Positions 11,066 through 32,794 of a DNA stretch of 64,000 nucleotides are shown here, piece after piece. Location: positions 6,507,501-6,571,500 of the forward strand of contig WPIO01000012.1 of assembly GCA_009760855.2 (NCBI GenBank), read 5' to 3'. Positions within the stretch are counted from its first letter, which is position 1. Every line of letters begins with the position of its first letter. Both the position numbers and the translations under genes were made by a program. The notes under the pieces were generated by a model. The model was given only the letters and a program-made list of their open reading frames with translations. It ran no database searches and was not told the origin of the DNA. This DNA is from Cristatella mucedo. Taxonomy: Eukaryota > Bryozoa > Phylactolaemata > Cristatellidae.

Positions 11066-12451
11066 CGAACAAGGATTCCAAAGACAATCGTTAAGATGGG
11101 CAGCCGGGCTTATGATACGCCGATGACCACTAAATTATAGAGATTCACAGTAGCGGATGAGGGAGATAGCTCACGGAGGTTCGAGACAACACTGAGCATT
11201 CCAAACAAGCAGCTAAGGACATATTTAGGATATTCGTTATGCATGGCAGCAGCCGATCTATGCACTGTAGAAGCATAACATTGGGAATAGGGTCTAGAGG
11301 ACTAGTTGTCTTCTTTGATTGGGATATGAACTTTAGGACGAGATCACTAGTGGCTTCCTTGAATGTAGACACTGAGGTGCTGCATCGAATACAGAGACAG
11401 GATTCCAGGGGGATGCTGCCAGCCTAGGTATAGACTCTCTGATTTGTCTATTGTCTATTTGTCTGATCTGTCTATCTTGTTGACAAATAAGCTAGACACG
11501 TGATCGGGTAGATCATCACAAGGATCTCTAGGTAAGGAGCTAACCTAGGAGCAAATAAGAAGATGGTTGATCGTAGACATCAGCATTTTTGTATTGTGCA
11601 TCTGTGATTCAACAATGTTTTTATAGAAGCTAGACTTGGCCTTTGCTAGGATCGATTCGTATGATCTACAGTAGTCCTCATATGCCTGTCGATAAACAGT
11701 AAGTCTTGATCTTTTGTATGCTTTTTCAAGCTTGCCCTCAGTAGACCTAGCTTGCTTAATGTATTCAGGAAACCATAGGCCGTCTGAGCGAGGGCGCACA
11801 GCCCGCTTAGTCAGAGGTTTACACTCGTCCAGCATGTCAACTAGTGTATTGCGATGACAGGTAAGAAGGGAGATTGAACAGCAGGGGCAAAGAAGACATT
11901 TTTGGGCAGACTGCATCGATGTCAAGGTTCTTGAGGTTTTGCAATTCATATGTGACTTTGGATGCAGGGATGGACACACATTGTAAACTGAATAAGATCT
12001 GAGTGTGGTCAGATAAGTAAAATTTGGTAATAATAGGTGATGATAGCTTGCAGTTGTAGGAGGAAATTTGGTCAAGTGTGTGACCCATGAAGTGAGTAGG
12101 GCCACACGCATAAGCTAGAGAAGAACACGAGTCAGTTAGTGCACGAAATTCAGTGCTGAAGGCATAAGATAAGTTATCAAAATGAACGTTAAAATCGCCA
12201 GTGGTGAGAAAAGATCGATTTCTTGCACACAGAATCGAAATGAGATAAGAGGAATCTGGAGATAAAAGACTTAACCTGGGAGGGGGGTCAACTGACTACT
12301 GCCACCATTGGCAGCTTGTTGTCAGATGAACTAAAAACAGTAAATTCGAACGACTGCTTCGAAGGGACTGCAAATGGCACGAAATTGAAAGACGAGCATT
12401 TGATAACGACGACTCAACCAACAGTTTTGATTGATCTAGAGGTATGTGAGA

Positions 12452-13060
12452 AATAGAAGCTAGACTTGGCCTTTGGTAGGATCAATGGGCATGATCTACA
12501 GTAGTCTCCCGTACGCCTGTCGATGATAGCCAATTTTGATCTCAATTATGCTTTCTCAAGCTTGCGCTAGGTAGACCTAGCTGGTTTAATGTCAGCGGTA
12601 GACTATAGGCTGTCTAGGCAAGAGTGAACTTAGTGGAAAAAACTCGTCGACCACGCTAGCTAGTGTCGCGTGATGCTAGATGAATCAATCTTGGGGGTGA
12701 GGCAGTCCAATCTTATGGTGACAATAGGTTGATCCCTAACTTGACAGATGTCATTATCGTCGTAAAAGAAGTTAGTGGCCATCCAAGTGCAAATGTCGTC
12801 AATGCTGGCTGCAGGGAATTAAATAAGTCGGATGTTTAGCAAGGCTAAGAAAGGTCGAGGGATAGGTAGAGTGGAATGTCATGGGCCTGAGAATAAAAGC
12901 CACGATGCTGTTTCACAATAGCATTGGCGAGAGGGAGCGCAGAGATAGTGAAAAAAAGAGGGTGTAAGACCAAGCTCTGACGTACCCGATACTTAAAGGG
13001 CTCTACTAAGCAGCAATTTACATTTATACTCTGCCGTGTAGCTGGCTCATTGAAATAACA
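12452..13060 (-). mobile_element. Second antisense LINE-A-like fragment
   Basis: Bases 12455-12700 repeat the endonuclease-RT linker seen at 11625-11850 (AGAAGCTAGACTTGGCCTTT in both), and 12845-13060 encodes on the minus strand an RT core remnant (FKYRVRQSLVLHPLFFTISA, with a decayed YADD region). It is a separate, more diverged copy placed directly beside the first. Confidence 0.7.
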
Positions 13061-13061
13061 A

Positions 13062-13828
13062 CAACAACAATAACAATGATTCACTTGTTAAAGGGCCCCC
13101 AGAGAACTTAATCTCTTTCTAGGCGCTTTACATTTGCTGCAAAGTGAAATGCAATTGAATGGTAAGTAAAATCATGCTTGAAAAACAAACAAAATGAATA
13201 ATATGGTTAGGGGTGACATGCACAGGGTCAGCATGCAAATGTGGTTAGTGGCAGCATGCACAGTGTCAGCACGCATAAGCACATCAAGGACGAATCACAG
13301 GGACCCAGAAAATGCTGTCCTAAATAGTTGTGTTTTTAAGTTCCTTTTAAATGTGGTCAGGTCAGGGTATGTTCTGACGCAGGTCGGGAGGAAGTTCCAG
13401 GCTTTGGGAGCATATGAACTAAATGCACGGTCTCCAAAGGATTTGAGGTTTGTACGAGGTATTTCTAGACTGTTGGATTCCGAAAAGCGGGTGGTACGAT
13501 GCTTGGCCTGATGGGGGAGTATATCAGAGAGATAGGCTGGAGCCATAGAATGAAGGGACCTAAAAGTGAGCGACAAAACCTTGAAGTCAATCCGTTGCTT
13601 GACTGGTAGCCAGTGCAGGTCGGCGAGAAGTGGAGTAATGTGGCAACTGCTACGCTCCAGACAGACAAGCCTAGCTGCAGAGTGTTGCACCAGCTGCAAT
13701 CGCCTGATCGCACATGCTGGTAGGCCAGTAAGCAGTGAGTTGCAGAAGTCGAGACGGGATGTCACGAATGCATGGACCAACTTGGACGTGGTATCCTTAT
13801 CTAAACAAGCCCAAATTTTAGCAATGTT
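13062..13828 (-). mobile_element. LINE-A 3' portion, antisense
   Basis: From an interrupted CAACAACAATAAC tail through the stem-loop and 3' UTR to an intact 161-codon C-terminal RT frame (minus, 13780-13295). It ends abruptly at 13828 against a LINE-B tail. Confidence 0.9.
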
Positions 13829-13965
13829 CTCTTTGTTGCGTGGGACGAAGTCTGTTGGCTACCGAATGCGTACCGAAAGCCGCTTAGGCTGTGAGTTCGC
13901 TCTACAAAACTCTCCTGCGTAACACCCACATAGTTTTTGTGGCTACACAGCCACTATTAGCAAGC
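13829..13965 (+). mobile_element. LINE-B 3' tail fragment
   Basis: Matches the LINE-B tail (CTCTTTGTTGCG, ACCGAAAGCCGCTTAGGCTG, TACAAAACTCTCCTGCGTAA) but stops before the ATTACA repeats. Confidence 0.85.
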
Positions 13966-14039
13966 AACAACGGTAACAACTAGGACCAGTAGCAAGTGCT
14001 TTTTAGCAAGGACCATCCAAAAATATGCCTTATGCAAAC

Positions 14040-14970
14040 ATTATCTAAACTAGTTATTCAGAAACTGGAAAGGCTGACGATCAAAATTGGCTCTGCCAGC
14101 ATATCTCCTGTTGAATCAGCTCGAACTCTAGGTGTCATGTTCCTAAGTGACCTCTCATTAGACGACCACATCAGCTCCACAATCAAGTCTGCCTACTTTC
14201 AGCAACATAACAACGCTAAAATTCGGGCTTGCTTAGATAAGGATACCACGTCTAAGTTGGTCCATGCATTTGAACATCCAGTCTCGATTTCTGTAATTCA
14301 CTGCTTACTGGCCTACCGGCATGTCCAATCAGGCGATTGCAGATGGTGCAACACTCCTCATCTAGGCTTGTCTGTCGTGAGTGTCGCAGTTGCCACATTA
14401 CACCACTTCTCGCCGACCTGCACTGGCTACCAGTCAAGCAACGGATTGACTTCAAGGTTTTATCGCTCACTTTTAGGTCCCTTCATTCTTTGGCTCCAGC
14501 CTATCTCTCAGATCTACTCCCCCATCAGGCCAAGCATCGTACCACTCGCTTTTCGGAATCCAACAGTTTACCAATACCTCGTACAAACCTCAAATCCTTT
14601 GGAGACCGAGCAGTTAGTTCATATGCTACCAAAGCCTGGAACTCACTCCTGACTCGCGTCAGAACATCCCCTGACTTGACCACATTTAAAAAGAACTTAA
14701 ATACACACCTATTTAGGACAACATTTACTGGGCCCCTATGATTCGTCCTTCATGTGCTTATGCATGCTGACACTGCATGCTGTCACTAACCGCATTTGCA
14801 TGCTGACCCAGTGCATGTCACCCCTAACCATGTTGTTCATGTTGTTTATCAAGCATGATATCACTCACCATTCAATCGCATCTCCCTTTGCAGCGAATGT
14901 AAAGCACCTAGAAAGAGATTGAGTTCTTTGAGGGCAATTTATCGAGTGAATTATTATTATTCTTATTATT
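14040..14970 (+). mobile_element. LINE-A 3' copy with frameshifts
   Basis: Begins at the VIQKLERLTIKIGSASISP region of the RT frame and runs through the stem-loop to (ATT)n. The frame is split between two reading frames near 14330, so it is a pseudogene copy. Confidence 0.88.
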
Positions 14971-15324
14971 ACTTGTCAACTCTTAGTTGACAATAGCCAT
15001 AGCCACTAAAGTTTGGTGGCTGCACGTGCTTGTGCCCTACAATACGAGTTAAGATTTGTGTCACCCTGCATTAGTGTTTGCGATCCATCATCGATTTTCT
15101 TTCAGAGGAATACCGTATAATAGTAATTACATAGGTCAATTTTATGCGATCTTTACTAGCTAAAGTAAAACTGCTCCAAAAAAGCTCTTGCTTGGCTGGC
15201 TCGGGTCTCAATTCCAGAGCTAAAACATGGTAAAAGGACTGCAAAGCGGAAAAAAGAAAGATCACCTGATTCAATAGTATCACTTAAATAGCAGTAGAGG
15301 AGCTAATGGCTTGCACCCTGGTTG

Positions 15325-15415
15325 CATGGGATAATACCGAATCGCCTGCTCGGACTCGACCCACTTTACGAGCAGTGAAGTGTGCGCATCTTACTGCTGG
15401 GCTAAATTATTGCCG
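15325..15415 (-). mobile_element. tRNA-like SINE head, antisense
   Basis: On the minus strand an A-box-like TTAGCCCAGCAGTAAG precedes a B-box-like GTGGGTCGAGTCCGAGC at normal tRNA spacing. There is no acceptor-stem pairing good enough for a real tRNA, so a SINE head is more likely. Confidence 0.45.
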
Positions 15416-15559
15416 AGTACCCTGAAACCGATGCAGCCCATCTTAGTATTATGATACCAGCAAGTTATCATATCCAGAATACCACAAACAAAACTGAGAC
15501 CAGTAGCCTTGTCAGTCTTCCAATTATGTCCATTAAGGCAACAGGAATTTTCATCAGCT

Positions 15560-15735
15560 TCTGTCCAAAGCGAAAGGCATGTGGTAATGCTTTCATGACC
15601 TTGGTCCTGAGGTCGTGGGTTCGATTCCTGCGGTTGGCGATCCTTTATCCCCACTGCAAGCGGTGGTGATAGCCATAAAGGCTCTTCTGTCGCTATACAA
15701 AAAGAGGCTGTTTAAGCAGCTAGGACTTATTTATT
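15560..15735 (+). mobile_element. SINE2, near-complete copy
   Basis: tRNA-derived head with B-box GTGGGTTCGATTCCTGCGG, a body GCGATCCTTTATCCCCACTG and GGTGGTGATAGCCATAAAGG, and the tail CTTCTGTCGCTATACAAAAA GAGGCTGTTTAAGCAGCTAG. Reference copy for the family in this window. Confidence 0.85.
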
Positions 15736-16029
15736 TAAGGTCAGGCTAAATTATTATAATTAAAAACATGAGGTCCATAATAGGTGTCAAATTTTGCTAA
15801 TACGACTTGACTCGAATTGACACATTTCTTAATAGTCCAGTTTCTTATATTTTGATTGTGAAGGCAACAGCAAATAGAGGCATTTCAATACGAAGACTAA
15901 TATAATGACAATTGGCATGCATGTCTTTTGAATAAGGAAAGCTCATAGTGGCAAGCTTGGGCGGTGGCTATCGAGGTATCTGGTGCAAAACAAGGGAGAC
16001 TGCTAGCCATAGCCGATGATTTGCTGGTC

Positions 16030-16165
16030 AAGGTGGTTTGATCCAGCAGTTAAGGTGCTCGCCCAGGCCAAGGTCTGGCTGCAGTCGTGGACTCGAGCCC
16101 CGAGGCATATGTGAAGTGCCTGAATAGATTTAATTCTCTTGGGGTGCTATACAAATCAATTGTAT
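16030..16165 (+). mobile_element. SINE1 copy with LINE-A-like tail
   Basis: tRNA-like head (GTTAAGGTGCTCGCCC, then B-box GTGGACTCGAGCCCCG) followed by GAAGTGCCTGAATAGATTTA and GGGGTGCTATACAAATCAAT, a version of the LINE-A terminal stem-loop. Confidence 0.8.
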
Positions 16166-16540
16166 TTTGGTATAAGGTAAAGATTTGTTAGTCAAAGCAA
16201 CCTAGTTGATCATATCATAGATAAAGCTTGCATCTTGACAGCTCGTCGGGGAGTTTCTCTACTCATTTTCAAGTTTTTATTCCCTTGTTGTATCCTTGAC
16301 TGTCACTTCGTTCATTTGCCATGGCTTGGCTACTTCATACCTAGCTGAACTACAGCACCAGTTTTAGCTTTTTAACACCCTCGGGTATGAATTAGTACCC
16401 TCAGCTATGGACAATCAATTAGCTTTTCCATTCTCTAGCTTAAAGCTCGTTGGCGACCGAAGCTTTTTGCAATAGCTTGGATCCAAAATCATTAGACAGG
16501 GGCCGAAATGTGGCTAAATGGCTCTCGGGTAGTGGAAAAA

Positions 16541-16925
16541 TCATGTCACTCGGACCTTCTCGGCCTGAACACTGTTATCATTATCCAAAATATCTCTCTT
16601 AGTTTTTAAGATACTCGTGGCTTTCACCCACCCGACATGCACCGAATGGGAGAAATGAGCAGGCCAAGGAACTACTTGGCTTTCAAATGTACAAGGCTTA
16701 CCGCTTCCAATGCTGAGTAATTGCTTCAACGTTCATTCACAGTACACTTGACATCTAGGCTCACTAGAACGGTGTGGCGTCCTTGGAATGTGACCGTAAC
16801 AAGCGTAGACCCTTCTTCAAACATCAATATTATGGGTGAGTGGATCCAGGAGCCGTCACACAGAATAGTATAGGAGCCTGGCATGCGTGAGTACAAACAC
16901 AGGTTGTAACACCGGGTACTTTACA
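16541..16925 (-). other. Possible unassigned coding exons
   Basis: Two abutting open stretches on the minus strand, about 16925-16728 and 16729-16541, have protein-like composition (for example GSYTILCDGSWIHSPIILMF and CTFESQVVPWPAHFSHSVHV) but lie in different frames and have no recognisable domain. They could be exons of an unknown gene, a decayed element, or chance. Confidence 0.25.
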
Positions 16926-16929
16926 TACA

Positions 16930-18500
16930 GTACCTCCCCTTGGGAGATCGTACTAAACGGGTAAGTCCGGCAGTAGTAGGAGTTATCCCTCAAAATGGCC
17001 GCTAATAGGGGGAGTTGTCCCTCCAAAGCATGTTTAAAAAATATTGTACGAAGACGAGTAAACTGATCGGCACGAAGAACACTGGTAGCATCAGCTATCG
17101 TTTGATATAATATTTTGACCTTTTGATGACCTTTAAAAGTCCAAGGTCACGTATAGGACTACTGGTAAAAGGCAGCTCCTCAGTTTTCCGTAGGAAAATG
17201 TTTTTGTAGAAATATAGCAAACCACTCAAAAAATGCAAGGCTCCACTGGACACTCCGCCAAAAAAATTTTTTTTGACGTCACACTGTTGACTGCTATCAC
17301 GAACACAGCCCACGGACACTTTGTGACGGGCACATTATATGCATACACACCCATCATGCATACATGCCCAGGTGGAGTGTGGAGACAGGTGAGCTCCACC
17401 TATATTCCAAGTTTCACACAGATTGGCCCAGTATCGACCAAGTTGTACACTGTACCAGGTACCAAGTACTACTGTTGTGACAGCACTCAGAGAAGCCAAT
17501 TTAAGGTGCCAAAGCATGCAGGTGACATGGAATAAAAAGAGCGTTACTTTATTTGTCGCCATACAACATCAAAACACATACTTAGGAGCATGTAATTCAA
17601 ATTTCACGTTGATTGGGTCACAAGTAGCCTACCTGTGACATTTTTACGCCATGTGAGTGAAAGGTTGACAAAGGCTTAGCACGACAAACACAGCCAGTTT
17701 TGCCCAAAACAAGTCAATCTACTGAGGTCCAATACGCATGCGAGAAGGCTGGAATGATTCTGTAACTACAATCAATCATATATTCCATAGTTTTAAGGTT
17801 ATCGGATCATTATTTTAGGAGATATGACATTCATGACAGCAGGCATTGGACTGTCGTTTGCAGATAAACTTGAGAACTCCAAGCTATAACCAAGAGGCAG
17901 CACTAGGAAACGCTATCATCGCACGAACATTCAATATTATTCAACATCCAACATATTCAATAAATAGATTAATATGGATCTTAGCAATAGGTCAACTTAA
18001 CAAGATCCTTATACAGCCTAAGCAGGTCATATCCGCTATAGGTCTCATACCTCAGGCCGGCAATCCAGGCTACAGCTCACCGGCATTCGCCAATATAAAT
18101 ATCTACCTATTAACGACAAAAATGAGAACTTGAAATCACCTAAATTTCCTTGAATAGAAATGAATCAACATTTTCAGACTGGCTTCCAGTAAACGACGCG
18201 CTAGTTCCATCCAAGTCACCACGCTGACCGGCCGCCGAACGAAGGACCGCTCGCAGCCAACGCCTCGTGCGTTATGGCGGCTACAGGAACTGGATCAGCT
18301 GTCCCAGTATTCATGCGGTGCCGTGATAATGGATTCCTTAGTTACGGCGGCCCCGGCAGCAGCAAATTCTCAATAGATTATCTCTAATGTTCGTCTACTG
18401 GGCGAATGACAGTCACTTCCGGTTTGTGATCCGATGTAAACATACCAATGTAAACAGATTTCTGCCAAGTCAATAAGGAGTGGGCCTTGGAATGCCGTTT
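16930..18500. other. Intergenic sequence upstream of ALG8
   Basis: Mixed sequence with short frames only. A GC-richer patch at about 18220-18370 contains an ATG (18274) with a 37-codon frame that I could not assign; it may be part of an upstream untranslated exon or of a neighbouring promoter. Confidence 0.4.
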
Positions 18501-18515
18501 ACCTCCGGTTGCTAA

Positions 18516-18525
18516 GGGCGGGGCG
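18516..18525 (+). promoter_or_regulatory. GC box upstream of ALG8
   Basis: GGGCGGGGCG, an Sp1-type GC box, in a locally GC-rich stretch about 550 bases upstream of the ALG8 start codon. Its link to ALG8 transcription is inferred from position only. Confidence 0.4.
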
Positions 18526-18639
18526 AGGGTGCAGAGGCGGGACTAGGTACCCTGCCGATAGGGGTTTACTCTTTTATGATCTTGTTATATTACCAGTCGG
18601 ATGTGTCATCTCGAGGGGCGTGTCATTTCCGGGAAATTT

Positions 18640-18910
18640 TTACGTTTTATCATTCTCCAGTTATTTTTTGAGGGTCAGTTTAGGGCTGAGTAGCTTATAT
18701 TCGCAGAGTTCAGCAGAAACCCGCAGTTCCGGCTCAGTTATTTGTCAAAGAAAATTATTTTGTTGAGTTCGATGTACGACTTCCGGTTTCAATAGGTCTT
18801 ACAAAATAATTTTATTGACCATGTTCCAGTCATCTTAAAACCGCCAAAATTTGAGCTTGCGTTTATAACTAGTTTATCTTTAATACGCAAATTTCAAATA
18901 AATTGACCAT
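18640..18910 (+). repeat. Diverged dispersed repeat, copy 1
   Basis: Shares GCTGAGTAGCTT, TGAGTTCGATGTAC, ACCATGTTCC and a GCGTTTATAACTAGTTT-like stretch in the same order and spacing with 26295-26560. It lies between the GC box and the ALG8 start codon. No coding capacity was seen. Confidence 0.55.
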
Positions 18911-19072
18911 TTTTTGTGGACCTACCCCCTACCGTCCTGGGCTGAGCATAGATATTAGCACATCCAGGTAACGCCTACCGTGTATATACATGTGTGTACC
19001 TATGGGAGCCGATGCCGGGATCTCCTATAGATTTATCCTCTTGGGTGCTGGAGGCCCGAATCGAGATCCGGG

Positions 19073-28600
<9,528 letters not shown>

Positions 28601-28892
28601 AGCTGGCTCCACATTAACGATAGGCTGGAATGTAGAAACGCTAGAGCACCTGTCTTCTGGTGCCTTCTAGCACACATGCAGCCATGATTGTCAGATGCCT
28701 ATGACTCAGTATTTGGCTTCTGCATAACACCGATCGAATTTTAATGGAACGCCACTGTCGAACAAGAGGGTGTGCCTCTTGTGAACCTAGAGCAGCTGCA
28801 CTGCATTGAAGTGCATTTTTCTTATTGAAAATCTGTTACCGAGATAACGCCTGGTGGAAGGCTTGTGAAGCCTGACCTTTGTACTGCTAGCA

Positions 28893-28903
28893 ATTAAATT
28901 AAA
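28893..28903 (+). promoter_or_regulatory. Candidate ALG8 polyadenylation signals
   Basis: Two overlapping ATTAAA hexamers about 295 bases after the ALG8 stop codon; no AATAAA was noticed between. Assignment rests on position. Confidence 0.4.
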
Positions 28904-28963
28904 TAGCCAAAAGTGCAAGAATGTTTTAAGGCGGTTTTTTAAGTCTGTTAATTTCTTCTGTGG

Positions 28964-29146
28964 TCAGTTCTGGGTATTTCCATGGTTGTTCTCCACCATT
29001 TCATCTGCATGCCTTTCCGTGTCCGTCTTACCCCTCAATTTTTGAAATTTTTTAAGCCTAGCTGTGCATATACCGTAAGTTGTGGCACCTGGATGTATTG
29101 TTAACTTTGGCAGGCAATAATTTTCTTGAAAATCTTGCACAAACAC
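28964..29146 (-). other. Unassigned 60-codon frame, possible transposon remnant
   Basis: A short minus-strand frame includes VQDFQENYCLPKLTIHPGAT. The DF.ENY ... TIHP spacing reminds me of an uncharacterised family seen in animal repeat-derived proteins, with an apparent internal deletion. I cannot confirm this from the sequence alone. Confidence 0.25.
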
Positions 29147-29149
29147 ATG

Positions 29150-31270
29150 CTTAACGGCAGAAGCGATATATTCATTGAGGCATTTTCTCGAAGCCTTTGG
29201 CAGTAAATGTCCTCATTGTGCCTTTCCAATGCACTGTCGTTATGATACCTGACTTTGTTATGCAAAGGACTCACTTACCGAGGTACCATTTTTTGGATCG
29301 ATAGAGCAGCTTTCCTGCTTAGACGAGTTCTGGAACTTGTCGCCATGTAGCAGTCGCATCTCACGAAAGCTATTTATGTTAGACTGACACAAGCATCACC
29401 ACCAGCTCACCGAACAGACTTCTATCTCCTAGTGCTCTATTGTGCAGCAGCAAGCATGTCACCAAGTTTTAAAACGTTTGTAAATCAGGTCGATCCTTCA
29501 GCCTGGTTGTACAAGGCATCACCTATGCTGTCCGACTAGGGGCAGTCGATGACTCTATGATATTGTAGTTGAATGGGCCATCTTTGTCTCAGGCAAGCAT
29601 CTAGCAGCTACCCTATTTCATAAGATTACAAACGTTAGCCCTCCGAGCAAGCAATCGTGCACTACTGCTGAGCTAGAGAAAGGTCATGGTCGCTGGCTTC
29701 CTAGCTGTCTTCGGCTACCAAAACACAGGATTCGCCACCAGCTTATAGCTTCACCACTAGCTTCACCCCCACAAGTGATCAGTGGTTAGCCAAAGCAACT
29801 TGGTTAGCCCTACCTCAGAAACGCCTGCCAGGTCGTATCGGTTCGTATATAATTGGCGTAAGGGGTTTCTCCATAAGTTGTGCCAAGTTGGTATCTCCTA
29901 TCTTGCTCGAACATTCTGTCCATTTACTGTGGTGCCACTACAATCCTCTTCGGCTTCAATGTTGAGGCCATATACACTCAAATTTCTTCTTTGACATGCT
30001 TGGGTACAGGATGGGTTCGCATCTTAACAAAAAAATGTGTAAATGTTTTTGACTTCCACACTTAGTGTCCGAGAAGCCCTATTCAGAAGCAGATTTAACC
30101 ATGTAAGCAGGCTTTGCTCCTGGTTTGATTGGAAATACGAAGTAATAGCTATCATAGGATGCCTATATTTTCACTGGTTAACTTTTTGCTGGATATTGCC
30201 TTGCGAGGTCTTGATTCGAGTCGACGTTTTCGACACCTATCTGCCTGGTACTCATCGGCTTCGGGTGGCTCTCTGACCTGTGCTGTTCCAGTCCAAGGCT
30301 GTATTATATTTTCCCCTGTTGTACATTAGGGAATACCAAGCCGATAACAGCAGTCACTGTTCGAAGCAGTCGACTTCTCATCAGCATTCGGCAGCTGCAC
30401 GACTCTTACTTTGCATTTAACTGAGGGATATAAGTGCATTCGTCTGGCAAACACCGCCTATTTCGAGAGACATGCTTCGAATAAGTCCATGCGATTGACC
30501 AGCTGCTGTAGTACAGTTGCCTTATTAGACGACTTATTCAGCACAGTGCAGCCTCGGTGGCCGTCATCTCAAAAGTATGTCTGGGATATCAGTAGCTACA
30601 GGCTGGACTGTCTCTCTGGTCCTCCCAAAGGTGAGCTGACAAGAGTGGCATCTATGAGTGCCTTTTTGAACGGGCTTACTGAAACCTACTTGGTTAACCA
30701 TCGACCAATCTAGGCTGGTAGTAAGCTGGTGGAAATTCCACTTAACCTTAGTTGCTGCTTGCCGAGCAGCTGACACATTGCACACTCTCTGAGGGACGCG
30801 AATGACCTGCTTTCTAGCTGAGCTGCATCGGTATCAATCACGACGACCATAGTTTACTCGCTCGTTCGTACAGGTGAAGACAGTTTGCAGAGGCGCGACT
30901 ACACTATGACGTAGGCGGTGGGAAAGCTTCCGCGAATATTGACTGGCAATGAATAGTGTTAGTTTAATTCATCATTCTGCTCTGGGCTAATCTTTCATCG
31001 TTGCACATGTTTGCATATTTTTCACCCAACCCGCACGCTTGCCACTCGATTCCACTTGCCTTGCTGTGAGAAACTATTTTTTATAAGCTCCGCCCACCAA
31101 GTTTCCCGAGGAAGAAACTTACGCTCATATGCTGATACCTAATGCTCAGATGACATTAAAGGCCGAGTGCTCATCGGCGGCAATAGAAAATAACCGATTA
31201 AGTTGTCACGACTCCTTCAAGTTGCTTTTGCAGGCCAGAGCGTTCGCTAGTTTCTTGGACATTTTGAACG
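29150..31270. other. Intergenic, no recognised feature
   Basis: Only short unrelated frames on both strands. No promoter, RNA gene or repeat family was recognised. Confidence 0.45.
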
Positions 31271-32510
31271 ACGATAATAATAATAATGCACTTGATAAAG
31301 CACCCTCACAGAACTCAATCTCTTTCTAGGCGCTTTACGTTCGCTGCAAAGGGAAACACGATTGAATGGTGAGTAATATCAAGCTTGATAACCAACATGA
31401 ATAACATGGTTAGGGGTGACATCCACAGGGTCAGCATGCAAGTGTGGTTAGTGGCAGCATGCACAGTGTCAGCACACATAAGCACATGAAGGACGAATCA
31501 CAGGGACCCACTAAATGCTGTCCTAAATAGGTGCTTTTAAGTTCTTTTTAAATGTGGTCAAGTCAGGGGATGTTTTGGCGAAAGTCGGGAGTGAGTTTCA
31601 GGCTTTGGGACCATACGAACTAAATGCACGGTCTCCACAAAGGATTTGAGGTTTGTACGAGGTATTGGCATACTGTTGGATTCCGAATAGCAGGTCGTAC
31701 TATGCTTGGCCTGGTGGGGGAGTAGATCTGAGAGATAGGCTGGAGCCAAAGAATGAAGGGACCTAAAAGTGAGCGACAAGACCCTGAAGTCAATCCTTTG
31801 CTTGACTGGTAGCCAGTGCAGGTCGGCGAGAAGTGGTATGATGTGGCAACTGCGACGCTCACGACTGACAAGCCTAGCTGCAGAATTTTGCACCAGCTGT
31901 GAGCCCCTGATTGCACATGCCGGTAGGCCAGCAAGCACTGAGTTACAGAAGTCAAGACGGGATGTCACAAATGCATGGACCAACTTAGATGTGGTATCCT
32001 TATCTAAACAAGCCCGAATTTTAGCAATGCTATGTAGCTGAAAGTAGGCAGACTTGATTGTGGAGCTGATGTGATCGTCCAACGAGAGGTCACTTTGGGA
32101 CATGACACCTAGATTTCGAGCTGATTCATCAGTAGATATGCTGGCAGAGCCAATTTTGAGCGTCAGCCTTTCCAATTTCTGAATCACATTGAGTTTGCCC
32201 ATAACTAGTAAGTTAGTTTTATCAGCATTTAGTTATAGAAAAATTGCTGCCATCCATGTGCGGATGTCATCAATACTTGCAGCAAGTGAGTTGAGAGAAT
32301 TCGAGGTGCTCGAAGGCTGGGAGGGATCAAAGCAAGGATACAACTGAGTGTCATCCGCATAGAAGTGAAAGCCTAGATTGTGCTTAGCAATCACGTCAGA
32401 AAGAGGGAGTATAAACCGTAAAAAGAACGACCAAGCATGGAGCCCTGAGGTACCCCATATTTTAGAGGTACCTCGGATGATCTTTGTCCATTCACGTCAA
32501 TACTCCGGAC
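31271..32510 (-). mobile_element. LINE-A copy, antisense, 5'-truncated
   Basis: (AAT)n and stem-loop at 31275-31350, 3' UTR, then a 214-codon C-terminal RT frame (minus, 32202-31558), continuing in broken form through the YADD region (about 32360) to the KYGVPQG region (about 32450). One side of a head-to-head pair with the next copy. Confidence 0.9.
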
Positions 32511-32794
32511 GAATGTTCAACAACCCCGTGCTGATAAATGCCCGCCAGGTCCCTGACACGAGTGTTACGAAAGCATGCCTAGCCTCTAGACCGTGGTTTT
32601 TTGCTCAACACATGATGTGGGTAATCAAGATCTTACAGCAGAGCGATTGATAGTTGTGCCTCGTAACACGTCTAACGGAATTTAGAAGCAGCCTTCGCGT
32701 ATGCATATGATATCCGTACACAAATGCAATCAATGTAGACAGTAGCTCACGAAGCAATTCAATAATGTGTGTTAGAGCCTCTGGTTCGGTTCAA

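Larger units (their letters stand above)
7690..12450 (-). mobile_element. Old long LINE-A copy, antisense, with nested insertions
   Basis: Reading on the minus strand from right to left: endonuclease-domain remnant with HTLDQI and LSDHTQILFSL (about 12090-11960), the linker (WFPEYIKQAR, EDYCRSYESILAKAK; about 11780-11640), the start of the reverse transcriptase (KTTSPLDPIPNVML at about 11300; LLKKATLDQEN counterpart near 10780), the RT core (LKYGVPHACV near 10400), and the C-terminal part and tail at 8371-7690. It is interrupted by a SINE2 at about 10955-11065 and by the young LINE-A at 8372-9912, whose target duplication shows that the two halves were once continuous. Many stops; inactive. 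This is the only copy here retaining recognisable endonuclease sequence of this family. Confidence 0.8.

Noticed and set aside
15625-15650. B-box at 15600-15630 as a tRNA gene
   Set aside because: The same head recurs with a common non-tRNA body at five places, so it is a SINE; no foldable acceptor stem.
18274-18387. Short frame starting MAATGTGSAVPVF considered as ALG8 exon 1
   Set aside because: It has no hydrophobic segment and no in-phase donor; the frame at 19073 fits both homology and phase.
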